From Lachnospiraceae bacterium (GTDB taxonomy: Bacteria; Bacillota_A; Clostridia; Lachnospirales; Lachnospiraceae), in the NCBI GenBank assembly GCA_017464645.1, contig JAFTZF010000024.1:38939-102938 (forward strand): a DNA stretch of 64,000 nt. The letters run 5' to 3'. How positions within the stretch are numbered: the first letter of the stretch is position 1; each line of letters opens with the position of its first letter. The notes under the pieces are model-generated. The model searched no databases and had not been told where the DNA came from. It worked only from the letters and a program-made list of their open reading frames with translations. Both the position numbers and the translations under genes were made by a program. Positions 17,406-26,558 of this stretch are shown one piece after another.

Positions 17406-17900
17406 TTAAAATTGTCGCCGCATAAGCTTTTTCAGCATATCCCGGTCCCAAAGCTCTACTCCGATAGAGTCCCCCAGTTCGAAGGCAGAAGGATAAAAAT
17501 AGCTGTTGGTCAGTACCACCGCCACGTCACAGCCGTAGTACTCCGCTCCTGCATAGGCCTCCTGTACTGCTTTGTTGGGGATCTTTCCATCGTAATTCTT
17601 GCACTGTATGGCATAGGAAAGTCCGTTTCGGGTGGCCAGAATGTCCACTCCCTGATCCTTGCTGCCGCTGGTGATCTCCACGTGACGAAAGCCGTTTTTC
17701 TGCAATAGCCGGGCCACATATTCCTCAAATTCCCAACCATTCATGGCATCCACATCCGCATGACGAAGGGCCCAGGACTCGGAAATCAGCCCTGCGATCC
17801 AGGAAAAGAGCCACAGTAATAATTTAATTGGAAAAAAGGCCAGCCGGAGCAAAGCAAGCACCGGCCGGACAATCACATAATAAAATACTCGAGTCATCAT
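17406..17900 (-). CDS. membrane-anchored Mrr-like restriction endonuclease-fold protein
   Basis: 164 residues. N-terminal hydrophobic stretch (about 8-40), then a PD-(D/E)xK Mrr_cat domain: NGWEFEEYVARLLQKNGF, GSKDQGVDILATRNG (catalytic Asp), YAIQCKNYDGKI (Q-x-K), and PNKAVQEAYAGAEYYGC. Mrr_cat proteins cut or bind DNA; a membrane-bound form may act on incoming or stressed DNA, but that is inference. The ATG overlaps the stop of the Na/Pi symporter gene (ATGA), so the two are co-translated. Confidence 0.85.
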   Translation of the reverse strand: MMTRVFYYVIVRPVLALLRLAFFPIKLLLWLFSWIAGLISESWALRHADVDAMNGWEFEEYVARLLQKNGFRHVEITSGSKDQGVDILATRNGLSYAIQCKNYDGKIPNKAVQEAYAGAEYYGCDVAVVLTNSYFYPSAFELGDSIGVELWDRDMLKKLMRRQF

Positions 17901-19519
17901 TCATCTAAAATTGCAAAGGCAATGTTGGTGGCATGGTCAGCTACACGTTCCAGACCGGATATTACATCGGAGAAGATCATACCTGCTGCCGGTGTACACT
18001 GGTTCTGGGTCAGACGGTCTACGTGGGACTGCTGCAGTTTCTTTTCCATGGCATCAATGGAGTCCTCAATTTCCATGATCTCCTGTACATGCTCACGGTT
18101 GTTGTTGGAAAAGGTGTCCAGAGAGTACTGCAGGATCCGATTTACCAGTTCCATGATCTCTCCCATCTCATGGATCGCCTCTTTACTGAGACCCACATTG
18201 TCTTTCATACGCGCCATGGCCGCATCCACGATATTTTCCGCGTGGTCGCCAATACGCTCGATATCATTTACCACATGGAACAGACCGCCAATGCTCTTGG
18301 CATCCTCTACGGGCAAAGTCGTCTGGTTGATCTTTACCAGATAATCGGTGATGGCCCGGTTCAGGAAGTTGATCTGCTCCTCTACCCGGTAAACCTCTGC
18401 AATATCCTCTTCATCCAACGTGATCAGAGCATTCATGGCACGATTCAGATTGGTAGTCGCCAGCTGTCCCATATGCTCCAGCTCCTTGGTGACTTCAACT
18501 ACTGCAGTTGCCGGTGAAAATACATTTTTGTCTCCAATATACATCAGCTCGAATTCCTTCTCGGTCTCTTCTGCCTTGTCCGGAATCAGCAGACAGGTCA
18601 GTTTTACGATCAATGTAGAGAAGGGGAACAGGACCAATACCTGGAATACTTTGAAGGTCGTATGGGTATTTGCCACTGCCCGTCCGATGTTTCCGCCGGA
18701 GATTTCCATAAAGAATTCTTCCAGGAAGGGTGCCGCAAAACTTAAGACCGCCATGATAATGGCACTTCCGAAAATATTAAACAGGAAGTGGATCCAGGCT
18801 GCGCGCTTTGCCACCCTCTTTCCGCTGAGGCTGGCCAGCAATGCAGAAATACAGGAGCCCATGTTGCATCCCAGAATAATATAGAAGCAAATACCCAGCT
18901 CCAGCAGGCCCTGCTGTGCCATCAGAAGCACGATACTTACCGTTACAGAGGAGCTCTGAATGATAGCAGTGATTATAAATCCCATCAGTACTGCCAGGAA
19001 GGGATTTGTTAAAGATGCCAGTGTGTCTACGATCATGGGAGACTCTCTTAGCGAGGACATACTGTCAGACATGGCGGAAAGTCCCATAAACAGCACGCCG
19101 AAGCCCAGGACCACTTCACCGACTTTTTTCACAACAGGCTTCTTGCAGAACATGACCATGACAACACCGGCCATCAAAAATACCGGCGCCGCTTCTGACA
19201 GGTTCAGGGAAACCAGCTGGGAAGTACTGGTGGGGCCGATATTGGCACCCATAATAACGCCTGCCGCCTGGTACAGATTCATCAAGCCGGAATTTACAAA
19301 GCTGACTACCATAACAGTGGTAGCACTGGAGGACTGCACGATCGCACAGAAAATCATACCCACCAGGGTTCCTACCAGCCGGTTCTTTGTAAAGAACTCC
19401 AAAATACTACGCATCTTAGCGCCGGCAACCTTTTCCAGTCCATCGCTCATGAGCTGCATACCGTAAAGGAACAAGCCAAGTCCGCCTACCAATCCCAGAA
19501 TAATAGCACTCCACTCCAT
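17897..19519 (-). CDS. Na+/phosphate symporter with PhoU-like domain (NptA/YjbB family)
   Basis: 540 residues. Membrane part (about 1-310) with two Na_Pi_cotrans repeats carrying QSSSATTVMVVSFVNSG and QSSSVTVSIVLLMAQQG, and a cytoplasmic C-terminal PhoU-like helical region (about 340-535) with ERIGDHAENI and ERVADHATNI. Moves phosphate with sodium. Preceded by 11-bp-spaced repeats (19577-19603) that look like a PhoP box, which would fit phosphate-starvation control. Followed by the Mrr-like gene in the same transcript. Confidence 0.93.
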   Translation of the reverse strand: MEWSAIILGLVGGLGLFLYGMQLMSDGLEKVAGAKMRSILEFFTKNRLVGTLVGMIFCAIVQSSSATTVMVVSFVNSGLMNLYQAAGVIMGANIGPTSTSQLVSLNLSEAAPVFLMAGVVMVMFCKKPVVKKVGEVVLGFGVLFMGLSAMSDSMSSLRESPMIVDTLASLTNPFLAVLMGFIITAIIQSSSVTVSIVLLMAQQGLLELGICFYIILGCNMGSCISALLASLSGKRVAKRAAWIHFLFNIFGSAIIMAVLSFAAPFLEEFFMEISGGNIGRAVANTHTTFKVFQVLVLFPFSTLIVKLTCLLIPDKAEETEKEFELMYIGDKNVFSPATAVVEVTKELEHMGQLATTNLNRAMNALITLDEEDIAEVYRVEEQINFLNRAITDYLVKINQTTLPVEDAKSIGGLFHVVNDIERIGDHAENIVDAAMARMKDNVGLSKEAIHEMGEIMELVNRILQYSLDTFSNNNREHVQEIMEIEDSIDAMEKKLQQSHVDRLTQNQCTPAAGMIFSDVISGLERVADHATNIAFAILDE

Positions 19520-19559
19520 ATGTTTCTCCTTTGTTTCTCTATTAGTTTTTACCAGATAT

Positions 19560-19607
19560 AAGGGCCCTCACAGGCCCTTAACTTAATCTTAACGCAATCT
19601 TAACTTA
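19560..19607 (-). promoter_or_regulatory. PHO-box-like direct repeats and hairpin upstream of the Na/Pi symporter
   Basis: On the minus strand the motif TTAAG occurs three times at exactly 11-bp intervals (plus-strand CTTAA at 19577, 19588 and 19599), two copies as GTTAAGATT. PhoP/PhoB boxes are direct repeats of about this length and spacing. The third copy runs into an AAGGGCC/GGCCCTT hairpin (19560-19579). Regulator identity is inferred from position and spacing. Confidence 0.6.
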
Positions 19608-19645
19608 TAATTTAATATAATTTCACATATCTGGCAAGACGGTAT

Positions 19646-20554
19646 TTACACAAAATGCACTTTTTTAAACCACTTCCGGCCCCACTGCACATCCCGGGCC
19701 AGCTGCTCCTTTAATTCCTCCAGAGAACCAAATTTTCGCTCCGGCCGCTCAAAGGCGTAAAAAGAAACGGTCACTTCTTTTCCGTACAAATCCTCGTTCA
19801 CATCAAAGAGATAAGTTTCCACACCTCTTACGTTTCCGCCTTCTACCGTAGGCTTGTATCCCACATTGGTAATCCCTTCATAGATCCGGTCTTCAATCCG
19901 GCTGCAGGTAGCATACACTCCGTTTGGCGGAAGCATCTTTGCTTCATCCGGCTGCAGATTTATGGTAGGAATTCCCATACTTCGTCCCAGAGCCTGTCCG
20001 TGAATCACAGGACCTGTGACACTATAGGCATAACCCAGCAAGTCATTTACCAGCTCCAGATTGCCCTTTTCCAGTTCTTCTTTAATAAAGCTGCTGCTGA
20101 TATCCCGGCCCTCGTATTGCTCTTTTTCTACTACTTCCACCTGATAGCCGCATTCCCGGGCCATCTGCTGCAACAAGCGATAATCGCCTTTTCTCTGATA
20201 GCCAAAGCGAAAATCCGTGCCTACAGCCAGATAAGCCGCATGCAGACGGTCTTTTAATACCTTTCCCACGAAGTCTTCCGGCTCCATACGGGAAATCTCG
20301 GGCACAAAGGGACACTCCAGCAGATAATCCACCCCCTGCTCCTCCAGCATCCTTCTGCGCTCCCAGTTCAGCATGAGCCCCCGAGCGCCTTCAAAATCAA
20401 AGGTAAAAATCACAGAAGCCATCCCCTCTGATCTCTTTGCCAGAATCCGGGAAATCAGCTGCTGATGGCCCCGATGCAGACCGTCAAATTTACCCAGAGA
20501 AACGGCCGTGGGTCCTTCTATATGAAAATCCGTAGTTCCTTTACTATAATTCAT
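19646..20554 (-). CDS. ribF: bifunctional riboflavin kinase / FAD synthetase
   Basis: Makes FMN and FAD from riboflavin. 302 residues from ATG 20554; a TTG two codons earlier overlaps the truB stop. FAD synthetase domain (about 1-180) with VSLGKFDGLHRGHQQLI and GTDFRFGYQRKGD; riboflavin kinase domain (about 185-300) with GRSMGIPTINL and GVYATCSRI. Last gene of the nusA-infB operon. Confidence 0.95.
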   Translation of the reverse strand: MNYSKGTTDFHIEGPTAVSLGKFDGLHRGHQQLISRILAKRSEGMASVIFTFDFEGARGLMLNWERRRMLEEQGVDYLLECPFVPEISRMEPEDFVGKVLKDRLHAAYLAVGTDFRFGYQRKGDYRLLQQMARECGYQVEVVEKEQYEGRDISSSFIKEELEKGNLELVNDLLGYAYSVTGPVIHGQALGRSMGIPTINLQPDEAKMLPPNGVYATCSRIEDRIYEGITNVGYKPTVEGGNVRGVETYLFDVNEDLYGKEVTVSFYAFERPERKFGSLEELKEQLARDVQWGRKWFKKVHFV

Positions 20555-20556
20555 AC

Positions 20557-21495
20557 TCAAGATTCTTTCTCTAAAAACATTTTTATGGGCTTATAGCGGT
20601 GTTCTTTGGAAACAAACTGATAGATTCCAACAAAATGTCCGGTGGAATCATACACCCTCATCCAGGCCTTTTCCGACTGCTGTTTTTCCCGGACAAAGTG
20701 CTCTGTAAAAGGATTGCCGTTGTAGATCAACTTGTCTCCTTCGGGTTTTAATATCAATTTTCCACAAGCCGGGAAAATATCTTCCACAGAAACCAGGCAG
20801 GCTCCCAGGCCTTCCTTCAGCTGTTTCTGACGCAGATCCACCTCTTCTGCCAGGGCCAGTTCCTGCACCTGGGACAGCCGCAACGCCTCCTCCAGGGGGA
20901 AGATTCCCACACAGGTGCGAAGGAGCTTCTCCATACAGCCGCCACAGCCCAGCTTTTCACCGATATCATGACACAAGGTTCGAATATAGGTGCCTTTGGA
21001 ACAGGTCACCCGCATGCGCACCCTGGGCAGATCCATTTCCAGAATTTCCAGTTCAAAAATATGCACCGGGCGGGCTTTGCGCTCCACTTCTTTGCCTTCT
21101 CTGGCCAGCTCATAGAGCTTCTTGCCATCCACCTTCAGGGCAGAATACATGGGCGGAATCTGGTCATAGTCTCCCAAAAAGGACAAAACCGCCTCTTTTA
21201 CCTGCTCCTCGCCGGCTGTTACCGGGCGCTCCTGCAACGTAGCACCTGTTGTGTCCTGAGTGTCCGTAGTCCGGCCCAAAAGCATGACTGCCTCATAGGT
21301 TTTATCCCAGTCTGTGATCAGATCGCACAGCTTGGTGGCATTTCCCAGACATACGGGAAGAACTCCCTCCGCTGCCGGATCGAGAGTTCCTGTGTGCCCG
21401 ATTTTTTTCTGTTTTACGATTCCACGCAGCTTTGCCACCACGTCATGGGAGGTAAAGCCTGCTTCTTTATAAATATTGATTACTCCGTTTATCAT
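20557..21495 (-). CDS. truB: tRNA pseudouridine-55 synthase
   Basis: 312 residues. Motif I GILNIYKEAGFTSHD-type start (here GVINIYKEAGFTSHDVV), catalytic Asp in GHTGTLDPAAEGVLPV, and KTYEAVMLLGRTTDTQD; C-terminal PUA-like part. Modifies U55 of tRNA. Overlaps the nrnA stop by 4 nt and the ribF start region. Confidence 0.96.
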   Translation of the reverse strand: MINGVINIYKEAGFTSHDVVAKLRGIVKQKKIGHTGTLDPAAEGVLPVCLGNATKLCDLITDWDKTYEAVMLLGRTTDTQDTTGATLQERPVTAGEEQVKEAVLSFLGDYDQIPPMYSALKVDGKKLYELAREGKEVERKARPVHIFELEILEMDLPRVRMRVTCSKGTYIRTLCHDIGEKLGCGGCMEKLLRTCVGIFPLEEALRLSQVQELALAEEVDLRQKQLKEGLGACLVSVEDIFPACGKLILKPEGDKLIYNGNPFTEHFVREKQQSEKAWMRVYDSTGHFVGIYQFVSKEHRYKPIKMFLEKES

Positions 21496-22454
21496 AAGTC
21501 ATTTTCCTGAAGCTGACGCTCAATATGCAGAGTCAGATTGTTGACCACATCATGGAAGTTGCCCTTCATAGTGCAGCCGGCCGCCTTCACATGGCCGCCG
21601 CCGCCAAAATAAGATGCAATTTCACTGACATTGACAGGTCCGTTGGAGCGCATACTCACCTTGTATTCATGGTTCTCCACCTCATAGAGGAAGATCGCCA
21701 CTTCCACCCCTGCAGTTACCCGCAGCTGGCTTACGATTCCATCCAGGTCCTTGGGTGTAACACCGTAGAATTTCAGGTCTTTTTGCATCACCCGACTGAC
21801 AATGCATTTTCCGCCCAGTAAAAGGATGCTCTCCAGCAGCGCCCGGCCCAGAATCTGGTTCTGCACATAGGTCTTTTTATAGAAGGTATCATCGATGATC
21901 TTTGTGAACTCAATGCCCTTATCCATTAATTTCCCGGCAATCTCCATGGTGCGGGAAGAGGTGCAGGAATACTGGAATACCCCTGTGTCATGAACAATTC
22001 CCAGATAAATGCACTCTGCAATTTCCCTGGAAATCTTCTCCTCTTCCAGGCTTTCAAAAATCAGTTCTGAAGTGGAACTGGCTTCCGGCACAATGTAGTT
22101 CTTCTGTGCATAGCCCTGATTGCTGATGTGGTGGTCAATACAGATCGTTCTGACCGCCCCATCAAAATAGTGGGCCGCCCCGCCCATGCGCTCTTTGTCA
22201 CCAGAGTCCAGAGCAATGAACAGATCGTACTGCTTCTCCTGCTCACAGGCTTCGCAGATGTCCTCCGCTCCCTTCAGGAACCGAAACACCACCGGAACGG
22301 GATCCAAGTACACCTGTACATCCACTTCCGGAAACTGCTCCCGTATATAGTTGTAGACTGCCAGACAGGAACCCACACAGTCTCCGTCCGGCCGCACATG
22401 GCCGGCAATGGCAACGGTATGAACACCCTGTAATTCTTCCTTTAATTGAATCAT
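21492..22454 (-). CDS. nrnA: DHH-family phosphoesterase, NrnA type
   Basis: Degrades nanoRNA and/or pAp. 320 residues with the DHH motifs: GHVRPDGDCVGS, ALDSGDKERMG, DHHISNQGYA, and the C-terminal DHHA1 motif YFGGGGHVKAAG. The ATG overlaps the TGA of the full-length rbfA frame (ATGA at 22451-22454), an indication that translation was once coupled to full-length RbfA. Canonical position between rbfA and truB. Confidence 0.93.
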   Translation of the reverse strand: MIQLKEELQGVHTVAIAGHVRPDGDCVGSCLAVYNYIREQFPEVDVQVYLDPVPVVFRFLKGAEDICEACEQEKQYDLFIALDSGDKERMGGAAHYFDGAVRTICIDHHISNQGYAQKNYIVPEASSTSELIFESLEEEKISREIAECIYLGIVHDTGVFQYSCTSSRTMEIAGKLMDKGIEFTKIIDDTFYKKTYVQNQILGRALLESILLLGGKCIVSRVMQKDLKFYGVTPKDLDGIVSQLRVTAGVEVAIFLYEVENHEYKVSMRSNGPVNVSEIASYFGGGGHVKAAGCTMKGNFHDVVNNLTLHIERQLQENDL

Positions 22455-22867
22455 TCTTCCTCATCCTCTTCCGGGAATTCGAATTCTTCGTCTTCTTCCT
22501 CCTGGTCACGGGGAATGTCTTTATTGACAGTGTCTATCAATTTTGACATAGCCACACCGTATTCGATGGACTAGTCCAGAACAAACCGGATTTCCGGTGT
22601 ATTTCTTAAATTGATGGATTTGGCCAGGGCCCGGCGGATATAGCCCTCCGCACTGCGAAGTCCGGCCATGGTACTGTCCTGAGCCTCTTTATCGCCCAAT
22701 ACGCTGATATAGGCTCTGGCGCTTTTCAAATCCGGCGCCACCTCCACAGACACCACGGAGGTCATGGGATGAATGCGGGGATCCTTGATGTCACCGCGGA
22801 TGATGTTTGAAAGCTCCCGCTGCACCTCATTGTTGATCCTCGTATTCTTTATACTGTTTTTTCTCAT
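22451..22867 (-). pseudogene. rbfA: 30S ribosome-binding factor A with in-frame amber stop
   Basis: 16S rRNA maturation factor. From ATG 22867 (GAAAGGA upstream) the product is 98 residues, MRKNSIKNTRINNEVQ to IRFVLD, ending at TAG (22571-22573). The same frame continues without interruption for 39 codons, SIEYGVAMSKLIDTVNKD plus an acidic tail, to TGA 22451-22453, which overlaps the nrnA start. Homologues have a sense codon (usually Gln) where the TAG stands, so one C-to-T change would explain it. The truncated form lacks the last helix of the KH-like fold; whether it still works is open. TAG is an ordinary stop elsewhere here (e.g. 16251, 63773). Confidence 0.85.
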
Positions 22868-22898
22868 ATATTTCCTTTCTGATAAGGGATTTTGGTAA

Positions 22899-25800
22899 TT
22901 ACCGCGGAACCTCAACCATGGTGTATGCTTCTACGATATCCAGCTCCTGCAGGTCGTTGAATTTTTCAAATACAAGACCGCACTCATAGCCGGCTCTTAC
23001 TTCTTTCACATCGTCCTTAAAACGTTTCAGGGAAGCCAGAGCTCCATCGAATATTTGAGTGCCTTCTCTGGTAATACGGCAGGAGCATCCTCTCTGGAAT
23101 ACACCATCCAGCACGTAGGAACCTGCAATGGTGCCCACACCGGAAGCCTTGAACAGCTGACGGATCTCTGCGTGACCCAGCACCTTCTCCTCAAAGATGG
23201 GATCCAGCATACCCTTCATGGCTGCTTCCACATCGTTGATCGCATCGTAGATGACGCGGTAGGTTCTCAAATCTACCTTCTCGCGCTCTGCGATTTCCTT
23301 GGCAGTTGCATCCGGGCGCACATTGAATCCAATGATGATGGCATTGGAAGCAGATGCCAGGTTTACATCGGACTCGTTGATGGCACCTACGCCGCCATGA
23401 ACGATCTTTACTACTACTTCTTCATTAGACAGCTTCAGCAAGCTCTGTTTTACTGCTTCTACAGAACCCTGTACATCTGCCTTTACGATAATATTCAGTT
23501 CCTTTAAGTTTCCGGACTGAATCTGAGAATACAAATCGTCCAGAGACATCTTCAGCTTGGTATCCTCCAGCATCTTCTCGCGGCTTTCCTTGATGTAGGT
23601 TTCCGCAAAGGTTCTTGCTTCCTTCTCAGTTGCGGGAGAAACAAAGATTTCGCCTGCTGCAGGCACACCGGACAGACCCAGGATCTCTACCGGCTGGGAC
23701 GGACCTGCCTCTTTTACTCTGCGGCCCTTGTCATCCATCATGGCACGTACCTTACCATAGCAGGAACCCACTGCAATGGGATCACCCACATGCAGGGTAC
23801 CCTTCTGTACCAGAACGGTTGCCACAGAACCCTTTCCTTTGTCCAGCTCTGCCTCGATGACAAGACCCCGGGCGCTGCGGTTGGGGTTGGATTTCAGCTC
23901 CATTACTTCTGCAGTCAGCAGGATCATTTCCAGCAGGTTGTCAATACCTTCATGGCTGTGAGCAGATACAGGCACACATACGGTGCTGCCGCCCCACTCC
24001 TCGGGAATCAGTTCGTATTCTGTCAGCTCCTGCTTTACTCTGTCCACGTTGGCGCTGGGTTTATCAATCTTGTTGATGGCTACGATAATCTCAATGCCGG
24101 CTGCCTTTGCATGGCTGATGGCCTCCACAGTCTGGGGCATCACGCCATCGTCTGCAGCTACTACCAGGATGGCAATATCGGTGGAATTTGCTCCACGCAT
24201 ACGCATGGCAGTGAATGCCTCATGACCCGGTGTATCCAGGAAAGTGATCTTCTGTCCGTTGATGGTTACCACATAAGCACCGATATGCTGGGTAATACCG
24301 CCTGCCTCCTTGTCAATCACGTGGGTGTCACGGATGGCATCCAGAAGAGAAGTTTTACCATGGTCTACATGACCCATTACGCAGACTACAGGCGGTCTGG
24401 TCATCATATTCTCCTGGCTGTCTTCCTGATCCTCCAGCATCTTGGCGATCACATCTTCCTTCTCCTCCGGAACCGGATCGAAATTCATTTCCATAGCCAG
24501 CTCACCGGCTGCCTCGAAGTCCAGCTCGGAGTTGATGGTAACCATCTTGCCTGACATAAACAGCTTCTTGATCAGGACAGAGGGCTGAATCTTCATCTTA
24601 TCTGCCAGATCCTGGATACTGATCATCTCCGGGATCTCGATCACCTTGGGCGTATTGTCTTCCTTCTTGGGTGCGGGAGCCGGTGCAGGTGCTGCAGGCT
24701 GGCCTTTGCCCTTACCCTTCTGGTTCTTATTGTTCTGGTTGGTGCGCCCTCCCTGTCCGGGACGACCATTCCAATCGTCATTAAACTTATTCTTTTCCTT
24801 CCGATCGTCGCGGTTCTTGTTCTCTACGCGGCGATTCTCGGTCTTGCGGTTCTCCACCAACGGAGCTGCCGGAATATCCATGGAACGGTTATTCTGACGG
24901 CGGGGACTGCTCTGAGGACGTCTGGTTTCACCCTCGTCCTTATCGAAATCCTTGCGATATCCGCCCTGGTTGTCGCGGTTGTAGGGACGCTGACCGTCTC
25001 TTCCTGCCTGACCTTCACGGTTAAAGGGACGCTGACCGTCTCTGTTGAAGGGTCTCTGACCATCACGGCTTCCCTGGCCGTCGCGGTTAAACGGTCTCTG
25101 ACCATCGCGGCTTCCCTGACCGTCTCTGTTAAAGGGGCGCTGGCCGTCACGATTGCCCTGACCTTCACGATTAAACGGGCGCTGGCCGTCACGGTTTCCC
25201 TGACCTTCGCGGTTAAACGGTCGCTGACCATCGCGATTGCCCTGACCTTCACGATTAAACGGGCGCTGGCCGTCACGGTTTCCCTGACCTTCGCGGTTAA
25301 ACGGTCTCTGGCCATCACGGCCTGCCTGTACCTCGCGATTTACAGGTTTTGCCGCGCTCTGCTCCTCACGTGCCACCGGCTTTGCTGCAGCAGGCGTTTC
25401 TGCAGCTACAGGCTTCTGAACAACTGTCTCAGCTGCAGGCTTTACTTCCTGGGCCTTTACAACAGGCTCCTGGGGGGCACTCTGTACGCTCTGAACCGGC
25501 TGTGCCGGGCTGGCTGCTGCAGGAGCTGCCGCCGGGCGCTGGCCCATTGGCTGACCCTGGCCAGGGCGCTGTGCCGGTCTGGCCGCTCCCGGAGCGGGTC
25601 TCTGTCCTCCCTGGGGTCTGTTACCGGGTTTCTTCTCTCCGCGTGGATCCTTAATACCGGTTTTACTGTTGTGTGTATTGTATACTGCAATAATCTTTTT
25701 CTTCTTGGGCGGAGCTGCCGGTGCCTCCGGCTTCACAGCGGCTTGCTGTGCTGCCGGGGCCGCCGGAGCAGGGGCAGGTGCTGCTTTCTTTTCCGCAAAA

Positions 25801-25943
25801 GCCTTTTTTACCATGCTTACCTGCTCATCTGTCAGGGTGCTCATGTGGCTCTTTACCTCTATTTCTTTTTCTGTCAGGAAATTTATAAGATCCTTATTAC
25901 TTTTTAATAATTCTTTTGCAAGTTCATGTACTCTCATGGACAT
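22899..25943 (-). CDS. infB: translation initiation factor IF-2
   Basis: GTPase that places fMet-tRNA on the 30S subunit. 1014 residues. IF2_N domain (about 1-55), a long Ala/Pro/Gln-rich linker, nine DGQRP repeats (202-324), a second IF2_N-like segment (about 438-490), then the G domain with [10 protein letters not shown] (G1), DTPGHEAF (G3) and NKIDK (G4), and domains II-IV with [13 protein letters not shown] 25943 has GGGAGG eight bases upstream. The long repeat-rich N-terminus is the odd part. Confidence 0.97.
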   Translation of the reverse strand: MSMRVHELAKELLKSNKDLINFLTEKEIEVKSHMSTLTDEQVSMVKKAFAEKKAAPAPAPAAPAAQQAAVKPEAPAAPPKKKKIIAVYNTHNSKTGIKDPRGEKKPGNRPQGGQRPAPGAARPAQRPGQGQPMGQRPAAAPAAASPAQPVQSVQSAPQEPVVKAQEVKPAAETVVQKPVAAETPAAAKPVAREEQSAAKPVNREVQAGRDGQRPFNREGQGNRDGQRPFNREGQGNRDGQRPFNREGQGNRDGQRPFNREGQGNRDGQRPFNRDGQGSRDGQRPFNRDGQGSRDGQRPFNRDGQRPFNREGQAGRDGQRPYNRDNQGGYRKDFDKDEGETRRPQSSPRRQNNRSMDIPAAPLVENRKTENRRVENKNRDDRKEKNKFNDDWNGRPGQGGRTNQNNKNQKGKGKGQPAAPAPAPAPKKEDNTPKVIEIPEMISIQDLADKMKIQPSVLIKKLFMSGKMVTINSELDFEAAGELAMEMNFDPVPEEKEDVIAKMLEDQEDSQENMMTRPPVVCVMGHVDHGKTSLLDAIRDTHVIDKEAGGITQHIGAYVVTINGQKITFLDTPGHEAFTAMRMRGANSTDIAILVVAADDGVMPQTVEAISHAKAAGIEIIVAINKIDKPSANVDRVKQELTEYELIPEEWGGSTVCVPVSAHSHEGIDNLLEMILLTAEVMELKSNPNRSARGLVIEAELDKGKGSVATVLVQKGTLHVGDPIAVGSCYGKVRAMMDDKGRRVKEAGPSQPVEILGLSGVPAAGEIFVSPATEKEARTFAETYIKESREKMLEDTKLKMSLDDLYSQIQSGNLKELNIIVKADVQGSVEAVKQSLLKLSNEEVVVKIVHGGVGAINESDVNLASASNAIIIGFNVRPDATAKEIAEREKVDLRTYRVIYDAINDVEAAMKGMLDPIFEEKVLGHAEIRQLFKASGVGTIAGSYVLDGVFQRGCSCRITREGTQIFDGALASLKRFKDDVKEVRAGYECGLVFEKFNDLQELDIVEAYTMVEVPR
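24972..25340 (-). repeat. tandem repeats inside infB
   Basis: Nine copies of the peptide DGQRP(F/Y), mostly in a 14-residue unit of the form [14 protein letters not shown], i.e. 42-bp DNA repeats, occupy residues 202-324 of IF-2. Four central units are identical in protein sequence, two carry S for N, one is shortened. In-frame repeats of this kind tend to change copy number between strains. Confidence 0.9.
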
Positions 25944-25961
25944 ACTTACTACCTCCCTCTT

Positions 25962-26276
25962 TTACACTTGCTGCATCATCAGTTGCTTTTCTATCGCCTT
26001 TGCAAATCCTTCATCCATCAGTGCCAGTGAAGCCCGCTGTTCCTTGCCCATGGCATGGCCCAACTCCTCCTTCTCACCATAAAAATACAAAGGCACCTCA
26101 TAGTAAGTACACATATTACGAAACATTTTCTTCGTATTTTCTGAAGCAGCCTGGGAAACGATCACCAAAAATGCACGGCCGGTCTTTACGGCCTTCTCTG
26201 TGGAAAATTCCCCGCTCACGGTCTTGCCGGCTTTGGTAGCCAGGCTGATCAGGGACAATACCTTATCTGGTTTCAA
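25962..26276 (-). CDS. ylxQ: L7Ae/L30e-family RNA-binding protein YlxQ
   Basis: About 104 residues from TTG 26276, chosen because the family starts at KPDKVLSLISLATKAGKT and GGAGG precedes it; an ATG at 26306 would add ten residues and overlap ylxR by 44 nt. L7Ae-like fold; FLVIVSQAASENTKKMF and the C-terminal helix are visible. Kink-turn RNA binding is the family property. Always found between ylxR and infB. Confidence 0.87.
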   Translation of the reverse strand: MKPDKVLSLISLATKAGKTVSGEFSTEKAVKTGRAFLVIVSQAASENTKKMFRNMCTYYEVPLYFYGEKEELGHAMGKEQRASLALMDEGFAKAIEKQLMMQQV

Positions 26277-26541
26277 GTTCCTCCATCTCCTTTTCCAGTT
26301 TTTCATATACTTCTTTCGGAATGGACATCTTGAAGGAGCGCTCCAGGCCCCTTCCCTTCATGGCTTTCTGCAGGCATTCTCCGGAAAAGCACAGGTATGC
26401 TCCTCTTCCGTTTTTCTTTCCTGTAGCATCCAGAAGGATCTCATTTTCTGCCGTTTTTAAAACACGAAGCATTTCCTTCTTGTTTTTCATTTCGCCGCAA
26501 CCCACACACTGACGCATGGGTACTTTTCTCGTTGTACTCAA
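26263..26541 (-). CDS. rnpM: YlxR/RnpM family RNA-binding protein
   Basis: 92 residues from a TTG start (26541; AGGATGTG upstream). YlxR domain with MRQCVGCGEMKNKKEMLRV and GRGAYLCFSGECLQKAMK, conserved Cys pairs included. Recent work names this protein RnpM, a modulator of RNase P. Sits between nusA and ylxQ. Confidence 0.92.
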   Translation of the reverse strand: MSTTRKVPMRQCVGCGEMKNKKEMLRVLKTAENEILLDATGKKNGRGAYLCFSGECLQKAMKGRGLERSFKMSIPKEVYEKLEKEMEELETR

Positions 26542-26558
26542 TTCATCACATCCTGCTT

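Noticed and set aside
22571..22573. Reassigned TAG codon (e.g. pyrrolysine or stop recoding)
   Set aside because: TAG serves as normal stop for the NlpC/P60 and alcohol dehydrogenase genes here, and no context for Pyl insertion was seen.
24972..25340. CRISPR-like regular repeats
   Set aside because: The 42-bp units are contiguous, in frame and encode the IF-2 linker; there are no unique spacers or cas genes.
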